From CAVQND01 sp049518415 (GTDB taxonomy: Bacteria > Verrucomicrobiota > Verrucomicrobiia > Limisphaerales > UBA8199), in contig JBEKRX010000052.1 in the NCBI GenBank assembly GCA_049518415.1, forward strand, positions 1 through 64,000: a DNA stretch of 64,000 bases. Direction: 5' to 3'. The notes beneath the pieces are model-generated. The model was not told where the DNA came from, ran no database searches, and was given only the letters and a program-made list of their open reading frames with translations. The translations under genes were made by a program, and so were the position numbers. Shown piece by piece: positions 33,080 through 42,829 of this stretch. Position 1 is the first letter of the stretch, and each line of letters begins with the position of its first letter.

Positions 33080-36000
33080 CTAAGCCGTGGGGCGGCGGCG
33101 GAGGGGGAGGAGGAAGGCGAGCCGTTGCTGGCGCCAGGCGGCGAAGCGTCGGCGCAGGTGCTCGAAGGCGAGATAGACCACGGGGGTCGTGAACAGGGTC
33201 ATGGCCTGCGAAAAGAGCAGCCCGCCGACAATCGCGACGCCGAGCGGTTGGCGGAGTTCCGAACCGGTGCCCATGCCGATGGCCAGGGGCACGGCGCCGA
33301 ACATGGCGGCCATGGTGGTCATCATGATCGGGCGGAAACGGATGACGGCGGCCTGGTAGATGGCCTCTTCCGGGCTGGCGTTGGCGTGGCGCTCCGCCTC
33401 GAGGGCAAAGTCAATCATGAGGATGGCGTTTTTCTTGACGATGCCGATCAGGAGGATGATGCCGATAAAGGAAACCAGGGAGAGGTCGAAGCGGGTGGCC
33501 AGCAGGGCCAGGAGCGCCCCCACGCCGGCCGAGGGGAGGGTCGAGAGGATGGTGACGGGATGGATGAGGCTCTCGTACAACATGCCGAGGACGACATAGA
33601 CGGCGATGAGGGCGGCGAGGACGAGGATGGGGGTGCTGGCGAGCGAGGCCTTGAAGACCTGGGCCGTGCCCTGGAAGCTGCCTTGGACGCTGGCCGGCAT
33701 GTGAAGCTCCCTGACCGCCCGCTCGACGGCCTCGGTGGCCTGGCCCAGGGACGTGCCGAGAGCCAGGTTGAACGAAAGGGTGACGGCCGGGAATTGGCCC
33801 TGGTGATTGACCGACAGGTAGGCGTTGCCGGGCTGGAATCTCGCCAGGGCCGAAAGGGGCACCAGGTTGCCTTTGTTCGACTTGACGTAAATCTGCTTGA
33901 GGGAATCAGGGTCGGCGAGAAACGCCGGGTCGGCCTCGAGGATGACGTAATGCTGGTTGTAGCGTTTGTAGAGGGTGGAGACCTGGCGTTGGCCAAAGGC
34001 ATCGTAGAGGGTATTGTCAATGGCGGCGGGCGACACGCCCAGGCGCGCCGCGGCGTCGCGGTCCACCACCACGTTGGCCTGGAGGCCGCCGGTGAGTTGG
34101 TCGCTGCTGACGTCGCGCAGCAGGGGATGCAGGCGCAGCTTGTTCACCAGGAGGGCCGACCAGTATTTGAGTTCGTCCAGGTCGGTGGATTGCAGGGCGT
34201 ACTGGTATTGCGCCTTGCTCATGCGCCCGCCCACGCGGATGTCCTGGCTGGCCTGCATGAAGAGCATGATACCGGGCAGCCGGGCGAGCTTGCGGCGCAA
34301 CCGGTCGATGACCACCTCCGCACTGACGCGCCGCTGGGCGAGGGACTTGAGCATGACGAACATGCGTCCGTTGTTGACGGTGGCACTGCCGGTGCCACTG
34401 ACGAACGACCCCAGGGCCTCGACCGCCGGGTCGGCGACCACCTGGGCGAGGACTTGCCGGTGGAGACGGGACATCGCCTGGAAGGAGATGTCCTGGGCGG
34501 CCTCGGTGGTGCCCATGATGCTGCCGGTATCCTGCTGGGGAAAGAAACCCTTGGGCACGATCTTGTAAAGCCAGACGGTCGCCCCCAGGGTGGCGAAAAA
34601 CACCAGGAGCATGAAATGTTGATGCCGCAGCACCCACTTGAGCCCGGCTTCGTAGCCGCCCCGCAGCCCGTTGAAGGCCCCCGCGCAGGCCCGATAAAAC
34701 GGCCCGGGCGGCCCGTAGCTGGCTTCCGCCCGCAAGAAACGGGAACACATCATCGGCGTGAGCGTCAGCGAGAGCAGCCCCGACACCAGGACCGCCATGC
34801 TCAAGGTCACCGCAAATTCGTGGAACAACCGGCCGATCAACCCGCTCATGAACAGGAGCGGAATGAACACCGCCACCAGGGAGGTGGTCATGGAGACAAT
34901 CGTAAACCCGATCTGTTTGGCCCCTTGGAGGGCCGCGGGGAAGGCGAGTTCGCCGTGCTCGATGTGGCGGAAGATGTTCTCGATGACGACAATGGCATCA
35001 TCGACCACGAACCCGACGGAGATGGTGATGGCCATCAAGGAGAGATTGTCCAGGGTGTAGTGGCAGAAATGCATGCCGGCGAAGGTGGCGGCCAGGGCCA
35101 GGGGGACCGTGATGCTGGCAATGAAGGTGGGCCAGAAGCGGCGCAGGAACAGGAAGATCACCAGGACCACCAGCGTGATGCTGAGCAGGAGCGCCAACTG
35201 CACCTCTTTGACCGAGGCCTGGATGGTCCGGGTGCGATCGCTAATCGGGGTGATCTTGATCGAGGGCGGCAACCATTCCGCCAGGTGGGGGAGCTCCTTC
35301 TTGATGCGGGCGACGGTCTCAATGACGTTGGCATCGGCCTGTTTGAAGACGATGGCCAGCACGGCGTCATTGGTCCCGGACCAGCCGGCCTGCAACGTGT
35401 TCTCGACACTGTCGATCACCTTGCCGAAGGAGCTGAGTTTGACGGGGCCGCCCAGTTTTTGGGTGAGGATCAACGACTGGTACTCCTCGGCCCGGAGGAG
35501 TTGGTCGTTGCTGTCGAGGGTGTAGGCCAGGGCGTCGCCGTCGAAGCTGCCTTTGGGCAGGTCCACGTTGACCTGGCTGAGCAGCCCGCGGGCGTCTTCC
35601 AGGCTCAGCCCGGCCGAGGCCAGGGCGGCCGGGTTCAGTTGCACGCGGATGGCGTCCTTGGCCGCCCCGCTGATGCTGACCTGGCTGACGCCTTCGATCT
35701 GGCTGAGGCGCTGGGCGATAATGGTGTCCGCGTAATCGTAAATCTGCCTGGCGGGCAGCGTGTCGGAGGTCATCGCCAGGATGAGGACCGGCGCATCGGC
35801 GGGGTTGACCTTGCGATAGATGGGCGGGGCGGGCAGGTTGATGGGCAAATCGCCGGCGGCGGCGTTGATGGCCGCCTGCACATCCCGCGCTGCGCCGTCC
35901 ACGTTGCGCTCGAGGTTGAATTGGATGGTTATGGACGTGCCGCCCAGGGTGCTGACCGAAGTAATCTCCGACACCCCGGAGATCTGGCCCAAGCGGCGCT

Positions 36001-36202
36001 CCAGGGGCGCGGCGACCGTGGAGGCGACGGTGGCGGGATCGGCCCCGGGCAGGGCGGCCCAGACCCAAATCATGGGGAAATCGACGCGCGGGATCGGCGC
36101 CACCGGCAGGAAGTGATAGGCCACAATCCCTGCCAGGAACAGTCCCGCCGCCAGCAGCGAAGTGCCGACCGGCCGGCGGATGAATGGCTCCGAGACGCTC
36201 AT
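33080..36202 (-). CDS. RND efflux pump inner-membrane subunit (MdtC-like)
   Basis: 1040 residues from ATG 36202. Typical HAE1/AcrB topology: 12 helices and two large periplasmic loops. The proton-relay aspartate pair is in helix 4 (GFVVDDAIVVIENI). N-terminal SEPFIRRPVGTSLLAAGLF and C-terminal GIILLIGIVKKNAILMIDFAL are family hallmarks. Together with the preceding, non-identical pump and adaptor it resembles the MdtABC arrangement, where two different pumps form a mixed trimer. Last gene of the operon. No outer-membrane TolC-like gene nearby. Confidence 0.93.
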   Translation of the reverse strand: MSVSEPFIRRPVGTSLLAAGLFLAGIVAYHFLPVAPIPRVDFPMIWVWAALPGADPATVASTVAAPLERRLGQISGVSEITSVSTLGGTSITIQFNLERNVDGAARDVQAAINAAAGDLPINLPAPPIYRKVNPADAPVLILAMTSDTLPARQIYDYADTIIAQRLSQIEGVSQVSISGAAKDAIRVQLNPAALASAGLSLEDARGLLSQVNVDLPKGSFDGDALAYTLDSNDQLLRAEEYQSLILTQKLGGPVKLSSFGKVIDSVENTLQAGWSGTNDAVLAIVFKQADANVIETVARIKKELPHLAEWLPPSIKITPISDRTRTIQASVKEVQLALLLSITLVVLVIFLFLRRFWPTFIASITVPLALAATFAGMHFCHYTLDNLSLMAITISVGFVVDDAIVVIENIFRHIEHGELAFPAALQGAKQIGFTIVSMTTSLVAVFIPLLFMSGLIGRLFHEFAVTLSMAVLVSGLLSLTLTPMMCSRFLRAEASYGPPGPFYRACAGAFNGLRGGYEAGLKWVLRHQHFMLLVFFATLGATVWLYKIVPKGFFPQQDTGSIMGTTEAAQDISFQAMSRLHRQVLAQVVADPAVEALGSFVSGTGSATVNNGRMFVMLKSLAQRRVSAEVVIDRLRRKLARLPGIMLFMQASQDIRVGGRMSKAQYQYALQSTDLDELKYWSALLVNKLRLHPLLRDVSSDQLTGGLQANVVVDRDAAARLGVSPAAIDNTLYDAFGQRQVSTLYKRYNQHYVILEADPAFLADPDSLKQIYVKSNKGNLVPLSALARFQPGNAYLSVNHQGQFPAVTLSFNLALGTSLGQATEAVERAVRELHMPASVQGSFQGTAQVFKASLASTPILVLAALIAVYVVLGMLYESLIHPVTILSTLPSAGVGALLALLATRFDLSLVSFIGIILLIGIVKKNAILMIDFALEAERHANASPEEAIYQAAVIRFRPIMMTTMAAMFGAVPLAIGMGTGSELRQPLGVAIVGGLLFSQAMTLFTTPVVYLAFEHLRRRFAAWRQQRLAFLLPLRRRPTA

Positions 36203-36210
36203 ACCCAATA

Positions 36211-36292
36211 GTTACAAGGTTACAAAGGTTACATCGTTAGCTGGTGGCAAGGCTCCAGGGTCGGCCGGGCTGTAACCAGGTAACCAGGTAAC
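36211..36292. repeat. Two short tandem repeats filling the inter-pump spacer
   Basis: GTTACAAG-type units at 36211-36233 and GTAACCAG units at 36272-36292 (running into the upstream stop codon). The two sets are roughly complementary (GTTAC/GTAAC), so the spacer RNA could fold into a hairpin between the two pump cistrons. Confidence 0.65.
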
Positions 36293-39200
36293 TCATAAGG
36301 CCGTCGCCGCTTCTTGGGCGGGGTCGGGCAGGTGCGCCGCTTGGCGCCAGCGGCGGAACCAATGGCCAAAGCGATCCATGTAGAGATAAACCACGGGGGT
36401 GGTATAAAGGGTGATGAATTGGGAGAGCAACAGGCCGCCGACGATGGCGATGCCCATGGGGCGGCGCAGTTCGGAGCCTTCGCCGTGCTGCAGGGCCAGG
36501 GGCAGCGCGCCGAGCAGCGCGGCCATGGTGGTCATCATGATGGGACGGAACCGCAGGAGGCAGGCCTGATAGATCGATTTTTCGGGCGGCAGGCCCTCCT
36601 GGCGCTCGGCGTCGAGGGCGAAGTCGATCATCATGATGGCATTCTTCTGCACGATACCGATGAGCAGGACGATGCCGATCAGGGAGATGAGCGAGAGATC
36701 GTTGCCCGTGAGCATCAAGGCCACCAAGGCGCCCACCCCGGCCGAAGGGAGGCTGGAGAGGATGGTAATGGGATGGATGTAGCTCTCATAGAGCACGCCC
36801 AGGACAATGTAGATGACGATGATGGCGGCCAGAATGAGGAACGGCTCGCTCTTGAGCGAGGAACGGAACTCGGCGGCGCTGCCGGAGAACGTGCTCACCA
36901 CGGTCTCGGGCAGTTCGATTTGCTTTTCGGTCCGCTGGATGGCCTTGACGGCCTCGCCCAGCGAAGCGCCGGGGCGCAAGTTGAAGGACAGCGTCACCGC
37001 CGGGAACTGGCCCTGGTGGAGGATGGTCAGGGGCGCCGTGCCGGTCTTGAGAGTGGCGAACGCGCTCAAGGGGACGAGTTGGCCAGTGGAGGACTTGACG
37101 TAGATCTTGGCCAGGGATTCCGGCGTGAGTTGAAAACCGGGGTCGGCTTCCAAGATGACGCGGTATTGGTTGAGCTGGGTAAAGATGGTGGAGACCTGCC
37201 GCTGGCCGAAGGCGTCGTAAAGGGTATCGTCGATGGCCTGGGGCAGGATGCTCAAGCGCGAGGCCGTTTCGCGATTCACCACCACGCTGGCCTGGAGTCC
37301 GCCCGCCTGCTCGTCGCTGGCGACGTCGGTCAACTCGGGCAAGTCGCGCAGCTTGGCCAGGAGCTTGCCGGCCCACTGCGACAACTCGTCTTCATCGGCG
37401 TCTTGGAGGGTGTACTGAAACTGGGTGCGGCTAACCCGGCTGTCAATCTGCACGTCCTGGACTGCCTGCATGAAGAGGGAGATGCCCTGGACCTGCTGCG
37501 CGGCGGCGCGCAGGCGTTGGATGATCTCGCCGGCTGTGGCCCGGCGGTTATCGCGCCGCTTGAGGCCGATATAGAGGCGGCCGGTGTTCATGGTCGGGTT
37601 GACCGAGCCGCCGCCCACGAACGAGGCCACGCTGAGCACGTCCCGGTCTTGCAGGGCCAGGTCCGCCACCTGCCGCTGGCGCTGGACCATGGCCTTGAAG
37701 GAAATGGTCTGGGCGGCATCGGTGATGCCCAGGATGAGGCCGGTGTCCTGCTGCGGCAGCAGGCCTTTGGGCACCACCACATAAAGCCAAATGGTCGCCG
37801 CCAGGGTCACCAGCGCCACGCTCAGCACAAAGAACTGATGGCGGAGCACCCATTGCAGCCCCCGCTCGTAGGTGCGGAGCAGGCCTTTGAAAAACCGCTC
37901 CGTGGCCTGAAAGAGCCGGCCATGCCGCTGTTTGTCTTCCGGCTCCAGGAGCCGGGAGCACATCATCGGCGTGAGCGTCAGCGAGACGGTGGCTGAGACC
38001 ATGACCGCCACGCTCAGCGTGATGGCAAACTCCCGGAACAGCCGCCCCACGATCCCCGGCATGAAAATCAGCGGGATGAACACTGCCACCAGCGAGAAAC
38101 TCAGGGAAACGACCGTGAATCCGATCTGCTTGGACCCTTTGAGCGCCGCCGGCAACGGTCGCTCGCCCGCCTCGATGAACCGGACGATGTTCTCAATCAT
38201 CACGATCGCGTCGTCCACCACGAAACCGGTCGCGATGGTCAGCGCCATCAACGAGAGATTGTCGAGGCTGAAACCGATGAGTTTCATCACCCCGAAAGTC
38301 CCGATCACCGCCAGCGGCAGGGCCACGCTGGGGATGACGGTGGCCCAGAGCTTGCGCAGGAACAGGAAGATCACCAGCACCACCAGCCCCACCGCCAGCA
38401 GCAGCGAAAACTGCACGTCCCGGACGGACGCGCGGATCGTCTCCGTCCGGTCGGTCAGGATGGAGAGCTTCACCGCCGGCGGGATGCCGGCGCGCAGGCG
38501 CGGCAGCAGGGCCTTGACCCGGTCGGCCGTTTCGATGATGTTGGCCCCCGGCTGGCGCTGGATGTCGAGAATGACCGCCGGCCTTTGGCCCACCCACGCG
38601 GCCAGGCGCACGTTCTCCACGTTATCGACCACCTCGCCCAAGTCGCGCAGCCGCACCGGCGAACCATTCCGGTAGGCGACAATGACCTCGGCATACTCGG
38701 CGGCCGAGAAGATCTGGTCGTTCGCCCCAATGGCGTAGGATTGCCTGGCCCCGTCGAACGACCCCTTGGGCGCGTTGATATTGTTTGCCATCAGCGCGGT
38801 CCGAATGTCCTCGAACCCCAGCCCCAGCCCCGCCAGCACCGAGGGGTTGACCCGCACGCGGATGGCCGGTTTTTGGTTGCCTTCGATGGTGACGAGGCCG
38901 ACGCCGCTGACTTCGCTCAGCTTTTGCGCCAGCACCGTGTCCGCCAGGTCGTTGACCTTCTCCAGGGGCAGGGTGTCGGAGGTGATGGCCAAGGTGAGAA
39001 TGGGGGTGTCGGCCGGGTTGACTTTGCTGTAGGTGGGCGGGTTGGGCATCTTGGGCAGCACCCCATTGGCGGCGTTCATGGCCGCCTGCACGTCCTGCGC
39101 CGCCGCGTCGATGTCCCGGTCCAGATTGAATTGCAGGGTGACGCTCGAGTTGCCGAAGGAGCTGATCGAAGTCATCATCGCCAGCCCGCTGATCTGCCCG

Positions 39201-39412
39201 AATTGCCGCTCCAACGGGGTGGTCACCGAGGAGGCCATCACGTCCGGACCGGCGCCGGGGAATTGCGCGGCCACCTGGATGGTCGGAAAGTCCACCGGCG
39301 GCAGGGCCGCGACCGGCAGCAGGAAATAGCCGAGCATGCCCATCAACACCACTCCGGCCATGAGCAGCGACGTGGCAATCGGCCGCCGGATGAAGGGTTC
39401 GGAAATGTTCAC
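36293..39412 (-). CDS. RND efflux pump inner-membrane subunit (MdtB-like)
   Basis: 1039 residues from GTG 39412. Same architecture as the downstream pump: SEPFIRRPIATSLLMAGVV at the N-terminus, helix-4 GFVVDDAIVMIENI with the Asp pair, GIVLLIGIVQKNAIMMIDFAL in helix 11. The sequence differs clearly from the neighbour, so this is an old paired set rather than a recent copy. Middle gene of the three-gene efflux operon. Likely exports lipophilic compounds or bile-salt-like molecules; substrates cannot be read. Confidence 0.93.
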   Translation of the reverse strand: MNISEPFIRRPIATSLLMAGVVLMGMLGYFLLPVAALPPVDFPTIQVAAQFPGAGPDVMASSVTTPLERQFGQISGLAMMTSISSFGNSSVTLQFNLDRDIDAAAQDVQAAMNAANGVLPKMPNPPTYSKVNPADTPILTLAITSDTLPLEKVNDLADTVLAQKLSEVSGVGLVTIEGNQKPAIRVRVNPSVLAGLGLGFEDIRTALMANNINAPKGSFDGARQSYAIGANDQIFSAAEYAEVIVAYRNGSPVRLRDLGEVVDNVENVRLAAWVGQRPAVILDIQRQPGANIIETADRVKALLPRLRAGIPPAVKLSILTDRTETIRASVRDVQFSLLLAVGLVVLVIFLFLRKLWATVIPSVALPLAVIGTFGVMKLIGFSLDNLSLMALTIATGFVVDDAIVMIENIVRFIEAGERPLPAALKGSKQIGFTVVSLSFSLVAVFIPLIFMPGIVGRLFREFAITLSVAVMVSATVSLTLTPMMCSRLLEPEDKQRHGRLFQATERFFKGLLRTYERGLQWVLRHQFFVLSVALVTLAATIWLYVVVPKGLLPQQDTGLILGITDAAQTISFKAMVQRQRQVADLALQDRDVLSVASFVGGGSVNPTMNTGRLYIGLKRRDNRRATAGEIIQRLRAAAQQVQGISLFMQAVQDVQIDSRVSRTQFQYTLQDADEDELSQWAGKLLAKLRDLPELTDVASDEQAGGLQASVVVNRETASRLSILPQAIDDTLYDAFGQRQVSTIFTQLNQYRVILEADPGFQLTPESLAKIYVKSSTGQLVPLSAFATLKTGTAPLTILHQGQFPAVTLSFNLRPGASLGEAVKAIQRTEKQIELPETVVSTFSGSAAEFRSSLKSEPFLILAAIIVIYIVLGVLYESYIHPITILSSLPSAGVGALVALMLTGNDLSLISLIGIVLLIGIVQKNAIMMIDFALDAERQEGLPPEKSIYQACLLRFRPIMMTTMAALLGALPLALQHGEGSELRRPMGIAIVGGLLLSQFITLYTTPVVYLYMDRFGHWFRRWRQAAHLPDPAQEAATAL

Positions 39413-39533
39413 GTTTCGGGTTTCTTTTGGCCTTGGGCCTTAGAGTCTTTGGTCGCAACACCTACGTTTTTGCGTGAATGTCTTGGCATGTTTCCTTTGG
39501 AGGGGCCTGATTCTTCGGCGCGGAGCGCCGCAT

Positions 39534-40880
39534 TTAACGCGGCGGGGGAAGGCCCACGTTGCTCTTCCCACCCAGGACTTGACGCTTCGCTCCTGGTTGC
39601 GGCTCCGCCGCGTTAAGCCTTGGGCCTTCCGATTTCCCGGCGGGGGCGGCCGTCTCGCGCAACTCTACCTTCGCTCCGCCCTGCAGTCGATACTGCCCGT
39701 CCACGACCACCCGCTCTCCGGGCTGCAGCCCTTCCTGGATCAGGGCCTGGCCTTCCTGGGTCTGGGCCACCTTGATCGGCCGCACCTGCGCTTTCAAATC
39801 GTTGTCAATGACATAAGCAAAGTCGCCGGCTGGCCCGTGCTGGACCACCGCGGCGGGCACAACCGTGCCGCCTTTGCGCGTCTCCAGGAGCAGGCGCGCG
39901 TTCACGAACTGACCCGGCCAGAGCTTGAGGTCGTCGTTGGGAAAAATGGCTTTGAGCCGGATGGTGCCGGTGGTGGCATCGATTTGGTTATCGATTACCG
40001 CCAGCTTGCCCTCCGCGAGCCTGGTGCGGTTGTCGCGGCCCATGGCGAAGGCCGAAAGCGTCTGGCCGGCAGCCACGCGGGCCTGGATTTGGCCCAGCGT
40101 CGTCTCGGGCAACATGAAGACCACCGCGATGGGACGCAGTTGGGTGATGACCACAATGCCGCTGGCATCGCTGGCGTGGACGAGGTTGCCCTGGTCCACC
40201 AGGCGGAGGCCCGCGCGGCCAGCCAGCGGGGAAGTGATGGTCGCATAGCTGAGCTGGACCTGGGCATTGCTGATGGCCGCCTGGTCCGCTTTGACGGTGG
40301 CTACCAGTTGCTCGACCAAGGCCTCCTGGGTGTCGTAGTCCTGCTGCGCCAGAATCTTGCTGGCCAGCAACTCCTTGTCCCGGCCCAGGGTGAGCCGGGC
40401 CACGGCGCTTTGGGCCTCGTCCTGGGCCTTCTTGGCCACGCACTGGTCCAACTGCGCCTGGAAGGGCGCCGGGTCGATTTGCGCCAGCAGGTCGCCGGCG
40501 CGCACATCCTGGCCCTCGACAAAGGCGATCTTCTCGATCTGGCCATCGACGCGCGAGCGGACGGTCACCAGGTTGAAGGCTTGAACGTTGCCGATGCCGT
40601 CGAGATAAATCGGCACGTCCTTGCTCTCCACCGTCCCGGCAATGACCGGCACCGCAAAACTCCCCAGCCCCGGTCGGCCGCCGCCCGGACCGCCGGAGGA
40701 GCCCTGCCGCCGGTTGCAGCCCCACCCCAGAACCGCCACCACGGCCAGCAGGAAAACTCCGCGCCGGGCATAAGGCCCAGCTTTGCTCTTCGCCACCGTG
40801 CCCGCCCTCGCCACGGCCTGATTCAATCGGCTCGCCGGCTCGGCCGCCGGGCCGTTTCCAGGTTCAAGGTTTGCTGTCAT
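39534..40880 (-). CDS. RND efflux periplasmic adaptor, lipoprotein (MdtA-like)
   Basis: 448 residues from ATG 40880; the frame is open upstream but that part is repeat-derived. Lipoprotein signal ending LGWGC (residues about 48-64), lipoyl half-motifs (VRSRVDGQIEKIAFVEGQDV and YATITSPLAGRAGLRLVD), a hairpin between them, and a barrel with GTIRLKAIFPNDDLKLWPGQFV. The final 28 residues are encoded by a segment bounded by 12-bp inverted repeats (39534-39545, 39604-39615) that supplies the stop codon. First gene of the efflux operon. Confidence 0.92.
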   Translation of the reverse strand: MTANLEPGNGPAAEPASRLNQAVARAGTVAKSKAGPYARRGVFLLAVVAVLGWGCNRRQGSSGGPGGGRPGLGSFAVPVIAGTVESKDVPIYLDGIGNVQAFNLVTVRSRVDGQIEKIAFVEGQDVRAGDLLAQIDPAPFQAQLDQCVAKKAQDEAQSAVARLTLGRDKELLASKILAQQDYDTQEALVEQLVATVKADQAAISNAQVQLSYATITSPLAGRAGLRLVDQGNLVHASDASGIVVITQLRPIAVVFMLPETTLGQIQARVAAGQTLSAFAMGRDNRTRLAEGKLAVIDNQIDATTGTIRLKAIFPNDDLKLWPGQFVNARLLLETRKGGTVVPAAVVQHGPAGDFAYVIDNDLKAQVRPIKVAQTQEGQALIQEGLQPGERVVVDGQYRLQGGAKVELRETAAPAGKSEGPRLNAAEPQPGAKRQVLGGKSNVGLPPPR

Positions 40881-41230
40881 GACACTCAAATTCGGTGGAA
40901 AATATCCGATCAGACGCGCGGGGCAATCCCTTTGTTCACGCGCCCCGCGTGCGGGGGCGCATCTGGCCAGTACCACCACGCAATGCCGCGGCGGAACGCC
41001 GCCTTCAGGCGGCAGCAGCGTCGGAATGGGCTGCGACACCGAGCATTCCAACATCTCTCGCACTCCCAAGGCCCTGCCGTCCCGCAGGGCGGGACGGCGT
41101 TCCTGGGCCGTGGTGGTGGTGTCAAGACGCGCCCACGCAACCATGCGTGGCAAGGCGTGACTTGCAGCAGCGGCGTTTTTAACTTGAAATTCGGCGTCTG
41201 CTGCGCAATTCTCAGGAGACAGAAAGAGCC
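40881..41230. other. Divergent intergenic region, repeat-derived
   Basis: 350 bp between the efflux operon and the ankyrin gene. It contains several inverted repeats (CCGTCCCGC/GCGGGACGG near 41080-41100; GCGCGGGGC/GCGCCCCGC near 40917-40950). The open frames across it look like repeat translation rather than protein. A promoter for each direction is expected, but none is clear. Confidence 0.45.
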
Positions 41231-42586
41231 ATGAAGAATTACCCTTCGTTCAGGCGAGTCTGCCGCTTCGCTGTGCTCCGCTGCGCAGTCCTGATGCTGG
41301 TCGCGGCGGCTTGCGGTTTTGCTTTTAGCGGCGAGATTCACGATGCGGCTCGTGATGGAAACTTGGGGAAAGTCAAGGCGTTGGTTAAGGACAACCCAGA
41401 TTTGGTTTTCAGCAAGGACAAGTATGGATTGACGCCTTTCTTCTTGGCGGCACAAGGCGGTTACACGGATGTGGTGGAATTCCTGCTCGCCAACAACGCC
41501 GACGTCAGCGCGAAGGCCATCGACGGCGGCACGGCTTTGTTTTCGGCAGCGAATTTCGACCACAGGGATTTGGCGGAGTTGCTGCTCGCCCATGGGGCCG
41601 AAGTCAACGCCAAGTTAACTGATGGCAGCACTCCTTTACACTATGCGGTTGGATATAAGGACATGGTGGAACTACTGCTCGCCCACGGGGCCGAGGTCAA
41701 CGCCAAGGACCATAACGGTTGTTCGCCATTGCACTGGGCGAGGGTTGATGGTCACAAGGACGTGGTGGAATTGCTCCTGAAACATGGGGCCGTTGAGGAT
41801 GTTTTTGATGCGGCAGCACGCGGCGATTTGGATAAGGTCAAGGTACTGCTCAAGGACAAGCCCGGCTTGGCGTTCAGCAAAGAGAAGGACCATTACGGCG
41901 GGACGCCCCTGCACTGGGCGGCAGCGGAAGGTCACAAAGAGGTGGCGGAGTTGCTGCTGGCCCACAAGGCGGGCGTTAACGCCAAGGACGGGAGGAACGG
42001 CACACCCTTGCACTGGGCGGCGGGTACGGGCCATAAGGACATAGCCGAGTTGCTGTTGGCCAACAAAGCCAAGGTCAATCCCAAGGCCACGGACTGCCAC
42101 TGCGACGGTTGGACGCCTTTGCACTGTGCGGCGTTTGGTGGACACACGGACCTCGTGGAATTACTCCTCGCTCACAAGGCCAAGGTCAATGCACAATCCA
42201 TCGGGGGCCGCACTCCTTTGCACTACGCAGCTTCGGAGGGCCACAAGGACGTGGCGGAATTGCTGCTGGCTCACAAGGCCAAGGTCAATGCCAAGGCCAA
42301 AGGCGGTGAGACGCCTTTGCGCTGCGCGGCAGAAACGGGCCACACGGACATGGCGGAGTTGCTGCTGGCTCATCAAGCCGAAGTTAACGGCAAGGACAGT
42401 GGCGGGTGGACGCCTTTGCACAGGGCGGCTTACTATGGGCGCAGGGACATGGCGGAATTACTGCTGGCTCACAAGGCCGAGGTCAATGCGAAAACGAAGG
42501 AGGGTTGGACGCCTCTGCGCACTGCGGTGCTTTATCATCACTGGGACGTGGCAGCCTTGCTCCGCCAGCGCGGCGGCCACGAATGA
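41231..42586 (+). CDS. Secreted ankyrin-repeat protein
   Basis: 451 residues; ATG 41231 has CAGGAGA upstream. A signal peptide (CAVLMLVAAACGFAFSG) is followed by about twelve ankyrin repeats. The later ones are nearly identical, of the form GxTPLHxAAxxGHKDVAELLLAHKAKVNAK, indicating recent repeat expansion. A break at about residues 185-200 (VFDAAARGDLDKVKVLLKDK) repeats the N-terminal cap (IHDAARDGNLGKVKALVKDN), so the protein looks like an internal duplication. Periplasmic or extracellular binding protein; partner unknown. Confidence 0.9.
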   Translation: MKNYPSFRRVCRFAVLRCAVLMLVAAACGFAFSGEIHDAARDGNLGKVKALVKDNPDLVFSKDKYGLTPFFLAAQGGYTDVVEFLLANNADVSAKAIDGGTALFSAANFDHRDLAELLLAHGAEVNAKLTDGSTPLHYAVGYKDMVELLLAHGAEVNAKDHNGCSPLHWARVDGHKDVVELLLKHGAVEDVFDAAARGDLDKVKVLLKDKPGLAFSKEKDHYGGTPLHWAAAEGHKEVAELLLAHKAGVNAKDGRNGTPLHWAAGTGHKDIAELLLANKAKVNPKATDCHCDGWTPLHCAAFGGHTDLVELLLAHKAKVNAQSIGGRTPLHYAASEGHKDVAELLLAHKAKVNAKAKGGETPLRCAAETGHTDMAELLLAHQAEVNGKDSGGWTPLHRAAYYGRRDMAELLLAHKAEVNAKTKEGWTPLRTAVLYHHWDVAALLRQRGGHE

Positions 42587-42599
42587 CTTAGCCTGCACG

Positions 42600-42754
42600 T
42601 TGTGGCATGTCGAGACACGGGCTAGCAGGTTCTTGACCCTTTGGGCCGCGAAGTCCTTCCCGTTAGGCGTCTTGAACCCGCGGGCGTTCAAGCACTCAGC
42701 GATGCCCCGCAGTAGATGGTTGCTTTCTTGACTAGCTTTGCTGGCACGAGAAAG
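42600..42754 (-). pseudogene. Recombinase C-terminal remnant beside tRNA
   Basis: Reads HLLRGIAECLNARGF, then KTPNGKDFAAQRVKNLLARV, matching the end of the large serine recombinase 'recombinase' domain (IAxxLNARGxxTPxGxxWxxxxVxxIL). A stop codon precedes it and no start or catalytic domain is present. It lies 75 bp from the 3' end of tRNA-Ala, suggesting a former integrated element. Confidence 0.5.
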
Positions 42755-42829
42755 TCACTACGCAAATCGCTACGCAAACTCAAGAATCCTGAAAGGCAGG
42801 AAGTGGAGGAACCCCTTGATTTTCCTGGA

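Noticed and set aside
33125..36211. A 1028-codon open frame antisense to the RND pump
   Set aside because: Shadow of a GC-rich gene: composition is Gly/Arg/Asp/Gln/His-rich with no domain, while the minus strand encodes a full RND transporter.
40881..41153. N-terminal extension of the mdtA-like protein
   Set aside because: The extension is repeat-derived sequence with hairpins; adaptor and lipoprotein signal begin at 40880.
41231..42586. CRISPR-like direct repeats
   Set aside because: The regular repeats are in-frame ankyrin codons of varying spacing, not repeat-spacer units.
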